DNA from: JAADDG01 sp964450755
GTDB taxonomy: Bacteria > Campylobacterota > Campylobacteria > Campylobacterales > JAADDG01
DNA length: 17,766 nt
NCBI GenBank assembly: GCA_964450755.1
Contig: CAYVDJ010000016.1
Span: 1-17,766, forward strand
Reading direction: 5' to 3'
Position 1 is the stretch's first letter. Each line of letters starts with the position of its first letter. The position numbers were made by a program, and so were the translations under genes. The notes under the pieces are model-generated. The model made no database searches. It was given only the letters and a program-made list of their open reading frames with translations, and was not told the DNA's origin. Positions 7,560-14,795 of the stretch are shown piece after piece.

Positions 7560-9845
7560 GTGTCTTATATTAGAGCTGTTATCAAGATAAAAGGTGTAGT
7601 GCAGGGAGTCGGATTTAGACCATTTGTTTACAGATTGGCAAAGAAATATGAAGTTTGCGGTTTTGTTACCAATTTTGGGGAAGGAGTACTGATAGATATA
7701 GATATTCAAAGGGATCGGTTGAACTCTTTTTTAAAAGCTTTAAATTATAAAAAACCTCCTTTGGCTGTTATAGATACCATCGAATGTGATGTAGAAAAAT
7801 TTTTAGACAGAGAAGAATTTATTATAAAGCAATCATTACTGGAAAGTAAAAAAACCACATCCATAAGTCCTGATATCTGTGTGTGTGAAAACTGCCTTGA
7901 AGAATTTAATGATAACCACAACAGAAGATATCGATACTATTTTATAAACTGTACCGATTGCGGTCCTAGGTACTCCATCACAAAAACTCTTCCTTATGAC
8001 AGAAAAAACAGCTCTATGAGTGATTTTGAGATGTGTCTGGTTTGCAAAAAAGAGTATGAGGATCCTCTTGACAGAAGATATCATGCCCAACCTGTATCCT
8101 GTTATGATTGCGGTCCTGAAATCTTTTTGAAGGACAAAAAAGGCAACATTTTACAAACAGGGGAAAATGTTATCAAAGATGCCGTAAAATTTATCAAAAA
8201 AGGGAAAATTCTGGCTTTTAAAGGTTTGGGCGGATTTCATCTGATATGTGATGCCACAAACAGCAAAACCATAAAAACTTTAAGAGGGAGAAAAAAGAGA
8301 GCGGCAAAACCTTTTGCCGTTATGTTTAAAAACATTTTACATATTCAGAAAGTTGCAACTTTAAATCAAAAAGAAAAAGAGCTTATTCTCTCAAAAGAGA
8401 AGCCGATTGTAGTAGTCAAAAAAAGAAAACTTCATCGTCTTGAATGCTCCTTGAAATATCGGCTCTCCTCTTCTATCGCTCCCGGTATCGACAGAATAGG
8501 GGTCTTTTTGCCTTATACTCCGATGCATCATCTGCTTTTTCTGCACAATCCCTGTCCTCTTGTTGCAACCAGTGCAAATCTAAGCGATGAAGCGATAATA
8601 AAAGAGAGTGAAGAACTTATCAAAAAACTGGGTAATGTGGTTGATTATATTGTAGATTACAACAGAGAAATTGTAAATGCCTGTGATGACAGTGTAGTAC
8701 AGGTTATAAATGATAAGAAAGAGACCATCAGACTTGCACGGGGACTTGCACCAAAAAGCATAAAACTTCCTTTTGTTTTGAAAAAGAAAATTTTGGCCGT
8801 CGGAGCAAATCAAAAAAACTCTATCGCTTTGGCATTTGAAGACAAGATCATTTTATCTCCTCATATCGGAGATTTAGGATCGATAGATTCGGTGGAGTAC
8901 TTTAAAACGACGATAGAAACATTTAAAAGATTTTACAATTTTGAACCTGACATTATCGTTTGCGACAAACATGAGGGATATGAAAGTACAAAATGGGCTA
9001 AAGAGCAAGAGAGAAGGGGAGTAAAAGTGATCCAAACCGGACATCATCTCTCTCATATTTACGCCTGTAAAGGCGAATATCTTTTGGAGGGTGATTATCT
9101 TGGAGTATCTTTTGACGGTACAGGATATGGAGATGACGGCAATATCTGGGGCGGAGAGTTTTTTATCGGAGACAAAAGAGCATATCATTTTAGATATTTC
9201 AGACTTTTGGGCGGTGAAAAAGCTATAAAAGAGATAAAGAGGATCGCTTTGAGTCTGCTTTTTGACAATTTTTCTTTGGAAGAGATTTTAAAACCGAAAA
9301 TTCCGGTTATATCCGCATTTACAAAAGAGGAACTTGGACTGTTTTATGATATTTGGAAAAAAGGGATAAATTCACCTTTGACAAGTTCCGTCGGCAGACT
9401 TTTTGATGCTGTTGCTTCTATCACAGGACTTTGTCAGGAGGTTGATTTTGACGGACAAAGCGGAATGCTTTTGGAATCCCTTTATAAAGAGGAAGTAAAA
9501 GATACTTATGGTTTTGAAATAGGTGGTAAAGAAATTGTTATAGACAAAATAATAAAAGAGATAAGAGAAGATATCAGACACAAAATCCACAGGAGCATTA
9601 TCGCTTCCAAATTTATAAATACCATCGCAGAGATTATCATCAAAATAGCTTTGATAGAGAAAAAACCTGTTATTTTAAGCGGAGGAGTTTTTCAAAACAG
9701 AACTTTGATGGAGTTGTTGGACAAAAGATTTGAGCAAGAGGGTATAAAATACTTTTTTCAACAAAATACTCCTGTAAATGACGGAGGTATAGCGCTTGGT
9801 CAGATATGGTATATTTTAAACTCTTTTAGAGATGAAGTTTGCTAA
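7560..9845 (+). CDS. hypF: HypF, [NiFe]-hydrogenase maturation carbamoyltransferase
   Basis: HypF takes carbamoyl phosphate and ATP, and transfers the carbamoyl group to HypE as the source of the cyanide ligands of the NiFe active site. The 761-aa protein has all expected domains: acylphosphatase-like (about 5-90, VVQGVGFRPFVYRLA); two zinc fingers with exact CxxC-x18-CxxC spacing (C109/C112/C131/C134 and C159/C162/C181/C184); a YrdC-like adenylation domain (about 205-390); and a Kae1-like domain with GHHLSHIYAC near 493, DGTGYGDDG near 519 and LSGGVFQNR near 705. The start is GTG at 7560, 5 nt after GGAG (7551-7554); the ATG at 7558 is in another frame. No other hyp or hydrogenase gene lies in the window. 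A 30-bp gap separates it from hemJ, so the two are probably co-transcribed. Confidence 0.97.
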   Translation: MSYIRAVIKIKGVVQGVGFRPFVYRLAKKYEVCGFVTNFGEGVLIDIDIQRDRLNSFLKALNYKKPPLAVIDTIECDVEKFLDREEFIIKQSLLESKKTTSISPDICVCENCLEEFNDNHNRRYRYYFINCTDCGPRYSITKTLPYDRKNSSMSDFEMCLVCKKEYEDPLDRRYHAQPVSCYDCGPEIFLKDKKGNILQTGENVIKDAVKFIKKGKILAFKGLGGFHLICDATNSKTIKTLRGRKKRAAKPFAVMFKNILHIQKVATLNQKEKELILSKEKPIVVVKKRKLHRLECSLKYRLSSSIAPGIDRIGVFLPYTPMHHLLFLHNPCPLVATSANLSDEAIIKESEELIKKLGNVVDYIVDYNREIVNACDDSVVQVINDKKETIRLARGLAPKSIKLPFVLKKKILAVGANQKNSIALAFEDKIILSPHIGDLGSIDSVEYFKTTIETFKRFYNFEPDIIVCDKHEGYESTKWAKEQERRGVKVIQTGHHLSHIYACKGEYLLEGDYLGVSFDGTGYGDDGNIWGGEFFIGDKRAYHFRYFRLLGGEKAIKEIKRIALSLLFDNFSLEEILKPKIPVISAFTKEELGLFYDIWKKGINSPLTSSVGRLFDAVASITGLCQEVDFDGQSGMLLESLYKEEVKDTYGFEIGGKEIVIDKIIKEIREDIRHKIHRSIIASKFINTIAEIIIKIALIEKKPVILSGGVFQNRTLMELLDKRFEQEGIKYFFQQNTPVNDGGIALGQIWYILNSFRDEVC

Positions 9846-9875
9846 AATCGAAAAAAACAGTACAAGGATAAGATA

Positions 9876-10310
9876 ATGGAATATTATGAGTGGATTTTGG
9901 CTTTTCATGTAATGAGTTTTATGAGTTGGATGGCAATGCTCTTTTATCAACCAAGACTCTATGTATATCATACGGAAAATATCGATAACAAAGATTTTGT
10001 AAAAGTTATCAAGATCCAAGAAGACAAACTGTTTAATTTTATAGGAGTTCCCGCTTTTTGGGCAACATTTCTAAGCGGTCTTGCCATGATCTACCTAAAT
10101 CCGGATCTTTTCAAGAGTGGCGTATGGCTTTATGTAAAACTTGTAGCGGTTGTATTTTTGATAGCATATCACTATTCGTTAAATCATTTTAGAAAACAAC
10201 TTTTGAAGGATAAATGCACAAAAAACGGTAAATTTTTCAGATTTTACAATGAAGTACCGACTCTTTTGATGATTGTTATCGTTATCATGGTTGTTATAAA
10301 ACCTTTTTAA
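9876..10310 (+). CDS. hemJ: HemJ, protoporphyrinogen IX oxidase (UPF0093)
   Basis: Integral membrane enzyme that oxidises protoporphyrinogen IX to protoporphyrin IX, the penultimate step of heme synthesis. The 144-aa protein has four predicted membrane helices (about 5-23, 56-74, 83-100, 128-141). It shows the HemJ signature: H11 near the N-terminus, FYQPRLYVYH at 23-32, WLYVKL with K88, YH at 98-99, FRFYNEVPTLL at 121-131 and the C-terminal VVIKPF. Length is normal. AAGGA (9864-9868) precedes the ATG at good spacing. Probably translated from the hypF message. Its stop codon is inside the hairpin at 10307-10345. Confidence 0.9.
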   Translation: MEYYEWILAFHVMSFMSWMAMLFYQPRLYVYHTENIDNKDFVKVIKIQEDKLFNFIGVPAFWATFLSGLAMIYLNPDLFKSGVWLYVKLVAVVFLIAYHYSLNHFRKQLLKDKCTKNGKFFRFYNEVPTLLMIVIVIMVVIKPF

Positions 10311-10345
10311 TAAACAGTACGATACAAAATCGTACTGTTTATTAA
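10307..10345. terminator. Bidirectional terminator between hemJ and hisG
   Basis: A perfect 17-bp stem (10307-10323 with 10329-10345) around the 5-nt loop ACAAA. The core is CAGTACGAT/ATCGTACTG. Both convergent stop codons, hemJ TAA (10308-10310) and hisG TAA (10344-10342), lie inside the stem. Short T-rich stretches follow on each side. It can end transcripts from both directions. Confidence 0.8.
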
Positions 10346-10956
10346 CCTTTTAAAACCTTGTTTATTTTGAAATACAAAGATAATATTTCACTCTTTTTCT
10401 CTATGAAACTGTTTTGGTTGGCTATGAGGTGGGCAGAGGATTCCATGATGGTTTCTACTACCTTAAGTCCGTTTTCTCTCATCGTATTGCCGGTTTCTAC
10501 GATATCGACTATAGCGTCGCTGAGTCCTACGAGTGGAGCCAACTCTATCGAACCGTAAAGTTTTATGATCTCAACCGCCATCGCTTTTTTGGAGAAATGT
10601 TTTTTTGCTATATTGACCATTTTGGTAGCTACTTTGATTTCCGGTTTGCTCAGATCCAATTCATCTTCGTTTTTCATTCCCACACATACTTTGCATTTTC
10701 CAATCCCCAAATCCAAAAGTTCTACCAGATTTAGATTTTTTTCGGTTAAAACATCAAGCCCCACAACTCCGAGATCTGCCGCCTGATGATAGACATATAT
10801 CGGAACATCCTGATTTCTTACCAGTAAAAATTTAAAATTTTCACTCTCTAAAATAAGCTTTCTGTTTTCAAATATAAATTTTTCTCCGAAAGTTTTTTCA
10901 AATATTTCCAAAGTCTCTTCTGCTATCCTGCCTTTAGGCAATGCAACCGTTAACAT
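10342..10956 (-). CDS. hisG: ATP phosphoribosyltransferase, short form (HisG-S)
   Basis: First enzyme of histidine synthesis: ATP + PRPP to phosphoribosyl-ATP. At 204 aa it is the short form, which lacks the C-terminal regulatory domain of long HisG (about 290-300 aa) and depends on HisZ, a HisRS-like partner, for activity and feedback control. Family motifs are visible: ALPKGRIAEE near the start, the ADLGVVGLDVL segment, and the PRPP-binding region GLSDAIVDIVETGNTMRENGL. It overlaps coaX by 23 bp, with AAGGA and GAGAG before its ATG. Last gene of the six-gene operon. hisZ is not in the window. Confidence 0.95.
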   Translation of the reverse strand: MLTVALPKGRIAEETLEIFEKTFGEKFIFENRKLILESENFKFLLVRNQDVPIYVYHQAADLGVVGLDVLTEKNLNLVELLDLGIGKCKVCVGMKNEDELDLSKPEIKVATKMVNIAKKHFSKKAMAVEIIKLYGSIELAPLVGLSDAIVDIVETGNTMRENGLKVVETIMESSAHLIANQNSFIEKKSEILSLYFKINKVLKG

Positions 10957-11545
10957 CTCTTTCCTTTATAGCTTTTATCATACCTTCAAAAACAAGTTCT
11001 TTTTTAAAAACGGAGTTTTTTATAAAGTTTTTCAACAACTCTCCGTCGCCTCCTGTCAGATAGATTCTCTTTTTGCCCGAAATATTTTCAATCAGACTTT
11101 TCAAAGAGGCAAAGACGCCAAAACTTACAGCATCCGTTGTATTTTGCGGCAGTTTGTCAAGCGATATATTTTTATTTAACTTTTTGTCAAGTACCGGCGA
11201 AATTGTAGCGTAACATTTTTGATATGAGGCTAAACCGGGCAGTATAAATCCGCCTTTGTGTGTGCCGTTTTCCATGATATCGACTGTTATAGCACTTCCG
11301 GCATCTACGACTATACCCTCTTTTATCGTATAACATGCGGCTATTCTGTCGATACCGGGATTTTGATATGAACTTTTGAACTTAAACCAAGAAGAGATAT
11401 CAACACCGTTTTTTGGTATGGATTTTCTCAGTTTTTCATTTACGCAGATATAATAAAATCTTTCATTTATCGGCAAATCTGCTATATCTGTTTTGCCGTT
11501 TTTGTATCTTTTTGTATTACTGTTTCCGATATCAAACAAAAGCAT
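10934..11545 (-). CDS. coaX: Type III pantothenate kinase (CoaX)
   Basis: Phosphorylates pantothenate in the first step of CoA synthesis; the type III enzyme belongs to the ASKHA fold. The 203-aa protein carries the expected motifs: DIGNSNTK (5-12, phosphate loop), PGIDR (63-67), DAGSAITVD (81-89), GGFILPGL (98-105) and LTGGDG (163-168). It is shorter than many CoaX proteins (about 250 aa), a common trait in Campylobacterota. Its start overlaps the upstream CPIC gene by 14 bp and its end overlaps hisG by 23 bp, so all three are translationally linked. Confidence 0.92.
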   Translation of the reverse strand: MLLFDIGNSNTKRYKNGKTDIADLPINERFYYICVNEKLRKSIPKNGVDISSWFKFKSSYQNPGIDRIAACYTIKEGIVVDAGSAITVDIMENGTHKGGFILPGLASYQKCYATISPVLDKKLNKNISLDKLPQNTTDAVSFGVFASLKSLIENISGKKRIYLTGGDGELLKNFIKNSVFKKELVFEGMIKAIKERDVNGCIA

Positions 11546-11864
11546 CTATCACTCTCCATTTTTTCTCTTTTAAAGCCTCTTTTGCATAGGAACAGATGGG
11601 GCATTTGTAGATAAATATCTTTTTTTTGAAGTTATGATCTCTTAGGGTTTTTAGATTTTCATAGATCTCTTCTATCTCTTTTGCGTTTTTTCTCAAAAAT
11701 CTGCTTTTTTGTTCTATATAAAAAACAGCGTTATAATAACTTTTGGGATCGACTCCCTCGTAGATTTTTATCTTCTTTCTTGTTTTTAGATCTTTGTTGT
11801 CTATTTGGATCAGTTTTTTGAAGATCATTTTTTTGTTCAAAAGTATCTCAAGTGTCTCTTTCAT
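11532..11864 (-). CDS. Small basic protein with a C-terminal CPIC motif, function unknown
   Basis: 110 aa, start ATG at 11864 overlapping the TGA of the Xer gene (ATGA). The frame stays open upstream, but that part is the antisense-free shadow of the xer 3' end, so the overlap start is chosen. The protein is rich in Lys, Glu and Ile. Its only two cysteines form CPIC near residues 89-92, placed as strand (IFIY) - CPIC - helix (SYAKEALKEK) - strand (WRVID), which looks like the first half of a thioredoxin/glutaredoxin active-site unit. It ends shortly after, so it would be an incomplete thioredoxin fold. Alternatives are a metal- or disulfide-linked dimer. I do not recognise the family; overlap with both neighbours shows that it is a real gene. 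Confidence 0.75.
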   Translation of the reverse strand: MKETLEILLNKKMIFKKLIQIDNKDLKTRKKIKIYEGVDPKSYYNAVFYIEQKSRFLRKNAKEIEEIYENLKTLRDHNFKKKIFIYKCPICSYAKEALKEKKWRVIDAFV

Positions 11865-12688
11865 ACTTTCTCTTTTGACAAAGGGTGGAAATTTTCCATC
11901 GTCTCTTTTAAATCTTTTTGTCTTAAATGGGTATATATCTGTGTTGTATTTATACAAGCGTGTCCCAAAAGCTCCTGTACGACTCTCAGATCCGCTCCTC
12001 CTGTGATCAAAGAGGTGGCAAAAGAGTGTCTTAGAACATGGGGAGAGATATTTAGATACTTTTTGCATATCTTAAAAGCATAAATTCTGCTTAATCTTTT
12101 ACCTTTATAATTTATCCAGATATAATCACTGTAAAAAGGCAGACTCTTTAGATACTCATCTATCTTTTTTACCAAAGAGGAGGGAAGTGGAACCATCCTC
12201 TCTTTTTCTCCTTTTGAGTGTCTGATCTTGAGCCAGACATCTTCTATATCTCCTCTTTTTATCTCAAGTGCTTCACTGACTCTTGCTCCACTTGCATATA
12301 AAAAAAGTAAAAACGCATAGTCCCTTTTACCGATCCACTCTGTTTGATCTATCATATCAGCCTTTCTTTTAAACTCCTCATACTCCATATATTTTGGCAA
12401 AGAACGGGGGATTTTTGCCACTCTTAGTTTTGGTTTTTCTTTTATGAAGCGGGATTTGATACAAAAATCAAAAAAAGAGTTGATAGCGGCAAGTTTTCTG
12501 TTTAGAGTGCTTTTTTTCTCTATTTTTGATAAAAAGGAGATCACATCGGCTGTTTTTGAGGTTATGATATCTCTTTTTAGAAATTCTTCAAACTGAGTCA
12601 GATCTCTTTGGTAGGCTTCGCAGGTGGAGGGGCTTAAAGCTTTTATGATAACGATATATTCCAAAAAAGCTTCAAGAGCACCCGACAT
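11861..12688 (-). CDS. Xer-family tyrosine recombinase
   Basis: Site-specific recombinase of the XerC/XerD type, 275 aa. The SAM-like N-terminal DNA-binding domain spans about 1-80 (SPSTCEAYQRDLTQFEEFL). The catalytic domain has R136 (SGARVSEAL), the beta-hairpin lysine in KGEKER (159-164), H217 and R220 (HVLRH), H243 (LLGHACINTTQ) and nucleophile Y252 (IYTH). It lacks the integron insert, so it is distinct from the integrase at the left end. It may resolve chromosome dimers at dif. Helicobacter/Campylobacter XerH is longer (about 350 aa), so identity as the dif recombinase is not certain. It starts inside the lipoprotein stop (TAATG, 12690-12686), as part of an envelope/metabolism operon rather than a mobile element. 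Confidence 0.88.
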   Translation of the reverse strand: MSGALEAFLEYIVIIKALSPSTCEAYQRDLTQFEEFLKRDIITSKTADVISFLSKIEKKSTLNRKLAAINSFFDFCIKSRFIKEKPKLRVAKIPRSLPKYMEYEEFKRKADMIDQTEWIGKRDYAFLLFLYASGARVSEALEIKRGDIEDVWLKIRHSKGEKERMVPLPSSLVKKIDEYLKSLPFYSDYIWINYKGKRLSRIYAFKICKKYLNISPHVLRHSFATSLITGGADLRVVQELLGHACINTTQIYTHLRQKDLKETMENFHPLSKEKV

Positions 12689-13698
12689 TATTTTTTGGTA
12701 TTTAGTTTAAAATAGTTGTTCTCATAATAGAGTTTGTCTCCTGCCGTAAAAAGCAGGTTGTCTATCTCATTTGGAAGTTTGTAATAATTTGCCGTTATCA
12801 GATCTTTGTCAACAGCTATGATATATCCGCCTTTTTCTATCAGATAGATAAACTCTCCGTAAATTACACCCGAAAATATGGCAAAAGGAAATTTTTTCTC
12901 TTTTAGAACCTTGAGATCGGTATCGGTCAGTACCACTTTTCCATCTTTTGTAAATATATATACTCTGTCTTCTAAAAAGAGAATATCTTTTATTTCAGAT
13001 TCTCCGTAGATATTGATGCTTTTTGGACTTATTGACATTACTTTTGTATTGGTGGCGGCAATGAGTCTGTTTCCTATGACTTTTAAAAATATTACATTGT
13101 TAAAATACTTTTCATTGCTTATAACAAGGTCTCTTATGATTTTTTTGTGGGTGATATCGATGATAAGAAGTCTTCCGTCAAGTGTCGGAAATATAACAAG
13201 GTCATTTAAAAAAGCCGGATTTGCCATACGCGAATCAAGCACATAAACAGGTTCTAATTTTTCATTGAAAAAAACTTCATCATCTTTTATATTGTAGAGC
13301 ATAAGACGGTTGTTTGAAAAGACGACAGAGAGCAGATCGCCGTTTAAAGTTGCCGAAGCTACAATATCTTCAAAACTTTTTTCATACAAAGCTTTGCCCT
13401 CTTTTGACAGAATTTTGAGATTTCCCTCTTTGTCTGCTATGATATAGTTTTCATCATTTTCATTGATAACTATAAAGTTTTTTGGAAGTTTCTGTTTTAT
13501 CAATCCATCTTTTTTTGTGATAAATTCGCCGTTTTCCAAAACGGCACTTACAATGGATCTATCCACAATGGTTGAGGGGAGAGTTCCGTCATAATCAACC
13601 TCTCCCGCAATCTTTTTTGGTTCAAACATCGTTTTGTTGGAACATCCGCTAAAAACAATTGCAAATATGGTTAGAGCTATGTATATAAGATTTTTCAT
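12688..13698 (-). CDS. BamB-like beta-propeller lipoprotein
   Basis: Predicted outer-membrane-associated lipoprotein of about 336 aa. A lipoprotein signal peptide ends in the lipobox FSGC (MKNLIYIALTIFAIVFSGC), with Cys about residue 19. The rest shows repeated beta-strand units of the PQQ/BamB type, for example PAFLNDLVIFPTLDGRLLIID and IFTKDGKVVLTDTDLKVL. The start at 13698 is preferred: it overlaps the upstream TGA as ATGA and gives a standard signal peptide; an ATG at 13710 would add four residues. Its position directly after a YfgM-like gene repeats the yfgM-bamB order of gammaproteobacteria, where BamB assists the outer membrane protein assembly machine. The BamB role is inference from architecture and order; propeller sequences diverge greatly. 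Confidence 0.75.
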   Translation of the reverse strand: MKNLIYIALTIFAIVFSGCSNKTMFEPKKIAGEVDYDGTLPSTIVDRSIVSAVLENGEFITKKDGLIKQKLPKNFIVINENDENYIIADKEGNLKILSKEGKALYEKSFEDIVASATLNGDLLSVVFSNNRLMLYNIKDDEVFFNEKLEPVYVLDSRMANPAFLNDLVIFPTLDGRLLIIDITHKKIIRDLVISNEKYFNNVIFLKVIGNRLIAATNTKVMSISPKSINIYGESEIKDILFLEDRVYIFTKDGKVVLTDTDLKVLKEKKFPFAIFSGVIYGEFIYLIEKGGYIIAVDKDLITANYYKLPNEIDNLLFTAGDKLYYENNYFKLNTKK

Positions 13699-14357
13699 TT
13701 TATTTTCCATTCAACCGCATCTTTTGATTTTTGTGGTATTTGCTGTTTTACATTTGCCAAAGTTACGCCGTAGTGGTTTAGAGCCTGTACCAAACTTTGC
13801 AAAGGAGATGACAGAGATATTTGAGAAAGTATCGTTTTGCCTTCGTTTACTTTTCCCTCTTTTATCAAAAGATATCCCTCTTCCAAGAAAGCGAGATCTT
13901 TTAAGACGGCATTTGGTGTCTGTGCGTAGGAATCCAAAGCGTTTTTGTCTCTTTTCAAAGAGGCTATCTGGTACATGGCTATATCTTTTAGATTTGGATC
14001 TTTTAAAGCTGTGATAACTTTTTCAAAGGCCGCAATATCATTTTTTTTGATCGCTTCATGAAATAAAAATGCCGTATAGAGATTTGGACTTTTTTCTTTC
14101 AAAAGTGAAAGGGCATCTTTGTCATTGGGATTTTTCTGAAGAGTCAGATATGCTTCGTTTGCAAGTGTAAAGTTTCTCTCTTTCATGTAGTTATAAAGGC
14201 TGTATGCAACTGATATTATAATGATCAGGCTGACAATGGCAATTAGGGGTTTTTTGTATTTTTTTAGGAATCTCTCTCCTCTGATTGCACTTTCCAAAAA
14301 CTGCTCTTCTGCGCTGATTTCCTCTTTTATTGCTTGAACATTCTCTTTTAAACTCAA
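13695..14357 (-). CDS. YfgM-like membrane protein with TPR-like periplasmic region
   Basis: 220 aa. A charged cytoplasmic N-terminus (about 1-35) is followed by one membrane helix (KPLIAIVSLIIIISVAYSLY, about 36-55) and a helical region with alanine-rich repeats of TPR character (FLFHEAIKKNDIAAFEKVI and similar). This is the layout of YfgM, an ancillary SecYEG subunit involved in periplasmic chaperone handover. The start is TTG at 14357, supported by AAGGA six bases upstream (14362-14366 region, minus strand); the next in-frame ATG would delete the membrane helix. It is the first gene of the six-gene operon, with an ATGA overlap into the BamB-like gene. Assignment rests on topology and gene order. 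Confidence 0.72.
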   Translation of the reverse strand: MSLKENVQAIKEEISAEEQFLESAIRGERFLKKYKKPLIAIVSLIIIISVAYSLYNYMKERNFTLANEAYLTLQKNPNDKDALSLLKEKSPNLYTAFLFHEAIKKNDIAAFEKVITALKDPNLKDIAMYQIASLKRDKNALDSYAQTPNAVLKDLAFLEEGYLLIKEGKVNEGKTILSQISLSSPLQSLVQALNHYGVTLANVKQQIPQKSKDAVEWKIK

Positions 14358-14382
14358 AAATTATCCTTTTTGTCCGATATAA

Positions 14383-14388
14383 ATTATA
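14383..14388 (-). promoter_or_regulatory. Candidate -10 of the yfgM-like to hisG operon
   Basis: TATAAT on the minus strand, about 26 bp upstream of the TTG start. The -35 position falls at about 14406-14411 and overlaps the left end of the 18-bp palindrome at 14407-14424. Confidence 0.5.
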
Positions 14389-14406
14389 TAAAGCGTTATA
14401 TTAACA

Positions 14407-14424
14407 CACTTTTTATAAAAAGTG
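14407..14424. promoter_or_regulatory. Perfect 18-bp palindrome in divergent promoter region
   Basis: CACTTTTTATAAAAAGTG is perfectly self-complementary. It lies between the divergent YfgM-like and gatC operons, over the -35 zone of the leftward promoter and about 37 bp before the rightward -10. It could be an operator that acts on one or both operons. Confidence 0.55.
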
Positions 14425-14457
14425 AATAATTTTCTCTCCTTTAGTTTTGATACTTTT

Positions 14458-14466
14458 TGCTATAAT
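14458..14466 (+). promoter_or_regulatory. Extended -10 promoter of gatC-pilT operon
   Basis: TGCTATAAT: an extended -10 (TGN) with the consensus hexamer TATAAT at 14461-14466, preceded by a T-run. This is the typical form of Campylobacterota housekeeping promoters. Transcription would start near 14472. Confidence 0.75.
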
Positions 14467-14492
14467 TGGCGCAAATTATCAAAGGAGATGAA

Positions 14493-14786
14493 ATGACAAA
14501 TATAGATGATAAACTGTTGGGTAAACTTGAAAATCTCTCAATGGTGGAGATTGATGAGTCAAAAAGAGAGGAATTTTTAAATTCTTTGTCAGAAATTGTT
14601 GATTTTGTGGAGAATTTGAACGAACTTGATTTGGAAAATGAAGAAGCCTCTTTTACAACTTTAAGCGGAGGTACTCCGTTTCGTGAGGATGTACCAAGCA
14701 GGAATCCGGAGATTATAAAGGATATCCTGAAACACGCACCAAAAGTGCAGGAAAACTTTTTTGTGGTGCCTAAAATTATCGAATAG
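14493..14786 (+). CDS. gatC: GatC, subunit C of Asp/Glu-tRNA amidotransferase
   Basis: Small linker subunit that holds GatA and GatB together in the complex converting Glu-tRNA(Gln) and Asp-tRNA(Asn) to Gln- and Asn-tRNA. The 97-aa protein has the GatC pattern: KLENLSMVEIDESKREEF at the N-terminus and the C-terminal segment FREDVPSRNPEIIKDILKHAP, then FFVVPKIIE. The ATG at 14493 follows AAGGAG (14482-14487); the TTG at 14466 lies inside the -10 and is not a start. gatA and gatB are not in the window. First gene of the gatC-pilT-GGDEF operon. Confidence 0.95.
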   Translation: MTNIDDKLLGKLENLSMVEIDESKREEFLNSLSEIVDFVENLNELDLENEEASFTTLSGGTPFREDVPSRNPEIIKDILKHAPKVQENFFVVPKIIE

Positions 14787-14795
14787 CGAGGTGAT

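Noticed and set aside
7558..7562. ATG at 7558 as the hypF start
   Set aside because: It is in a different frame; the HypF frame begins at GTG 7560 with GGAG at proper spacing.
11532..12068. Longer, 178-aa version of the CPIC protein
   Set aside because: The first 68 residues lie entirely over the xer 3' end in another frame and look like random shadow sequence; ATG at 11864 gives the ATGA overlap typical of this operon.
11861..12688. Xer recombinase as part of a mobile element with the integrase
   Set aside because: It lacks the integron insert, sits 10 kb away within an overlapping housekeeping operon, and no terminal repeats or cargo genes surround it.
14466..14786. TTG start at 14466 for gatC
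   Set aside because: It lies in the -10 promoter element, ahead of the ribosome binding site; ATG at 14493 follows AAGGAG and matches the GatC N-terminus.
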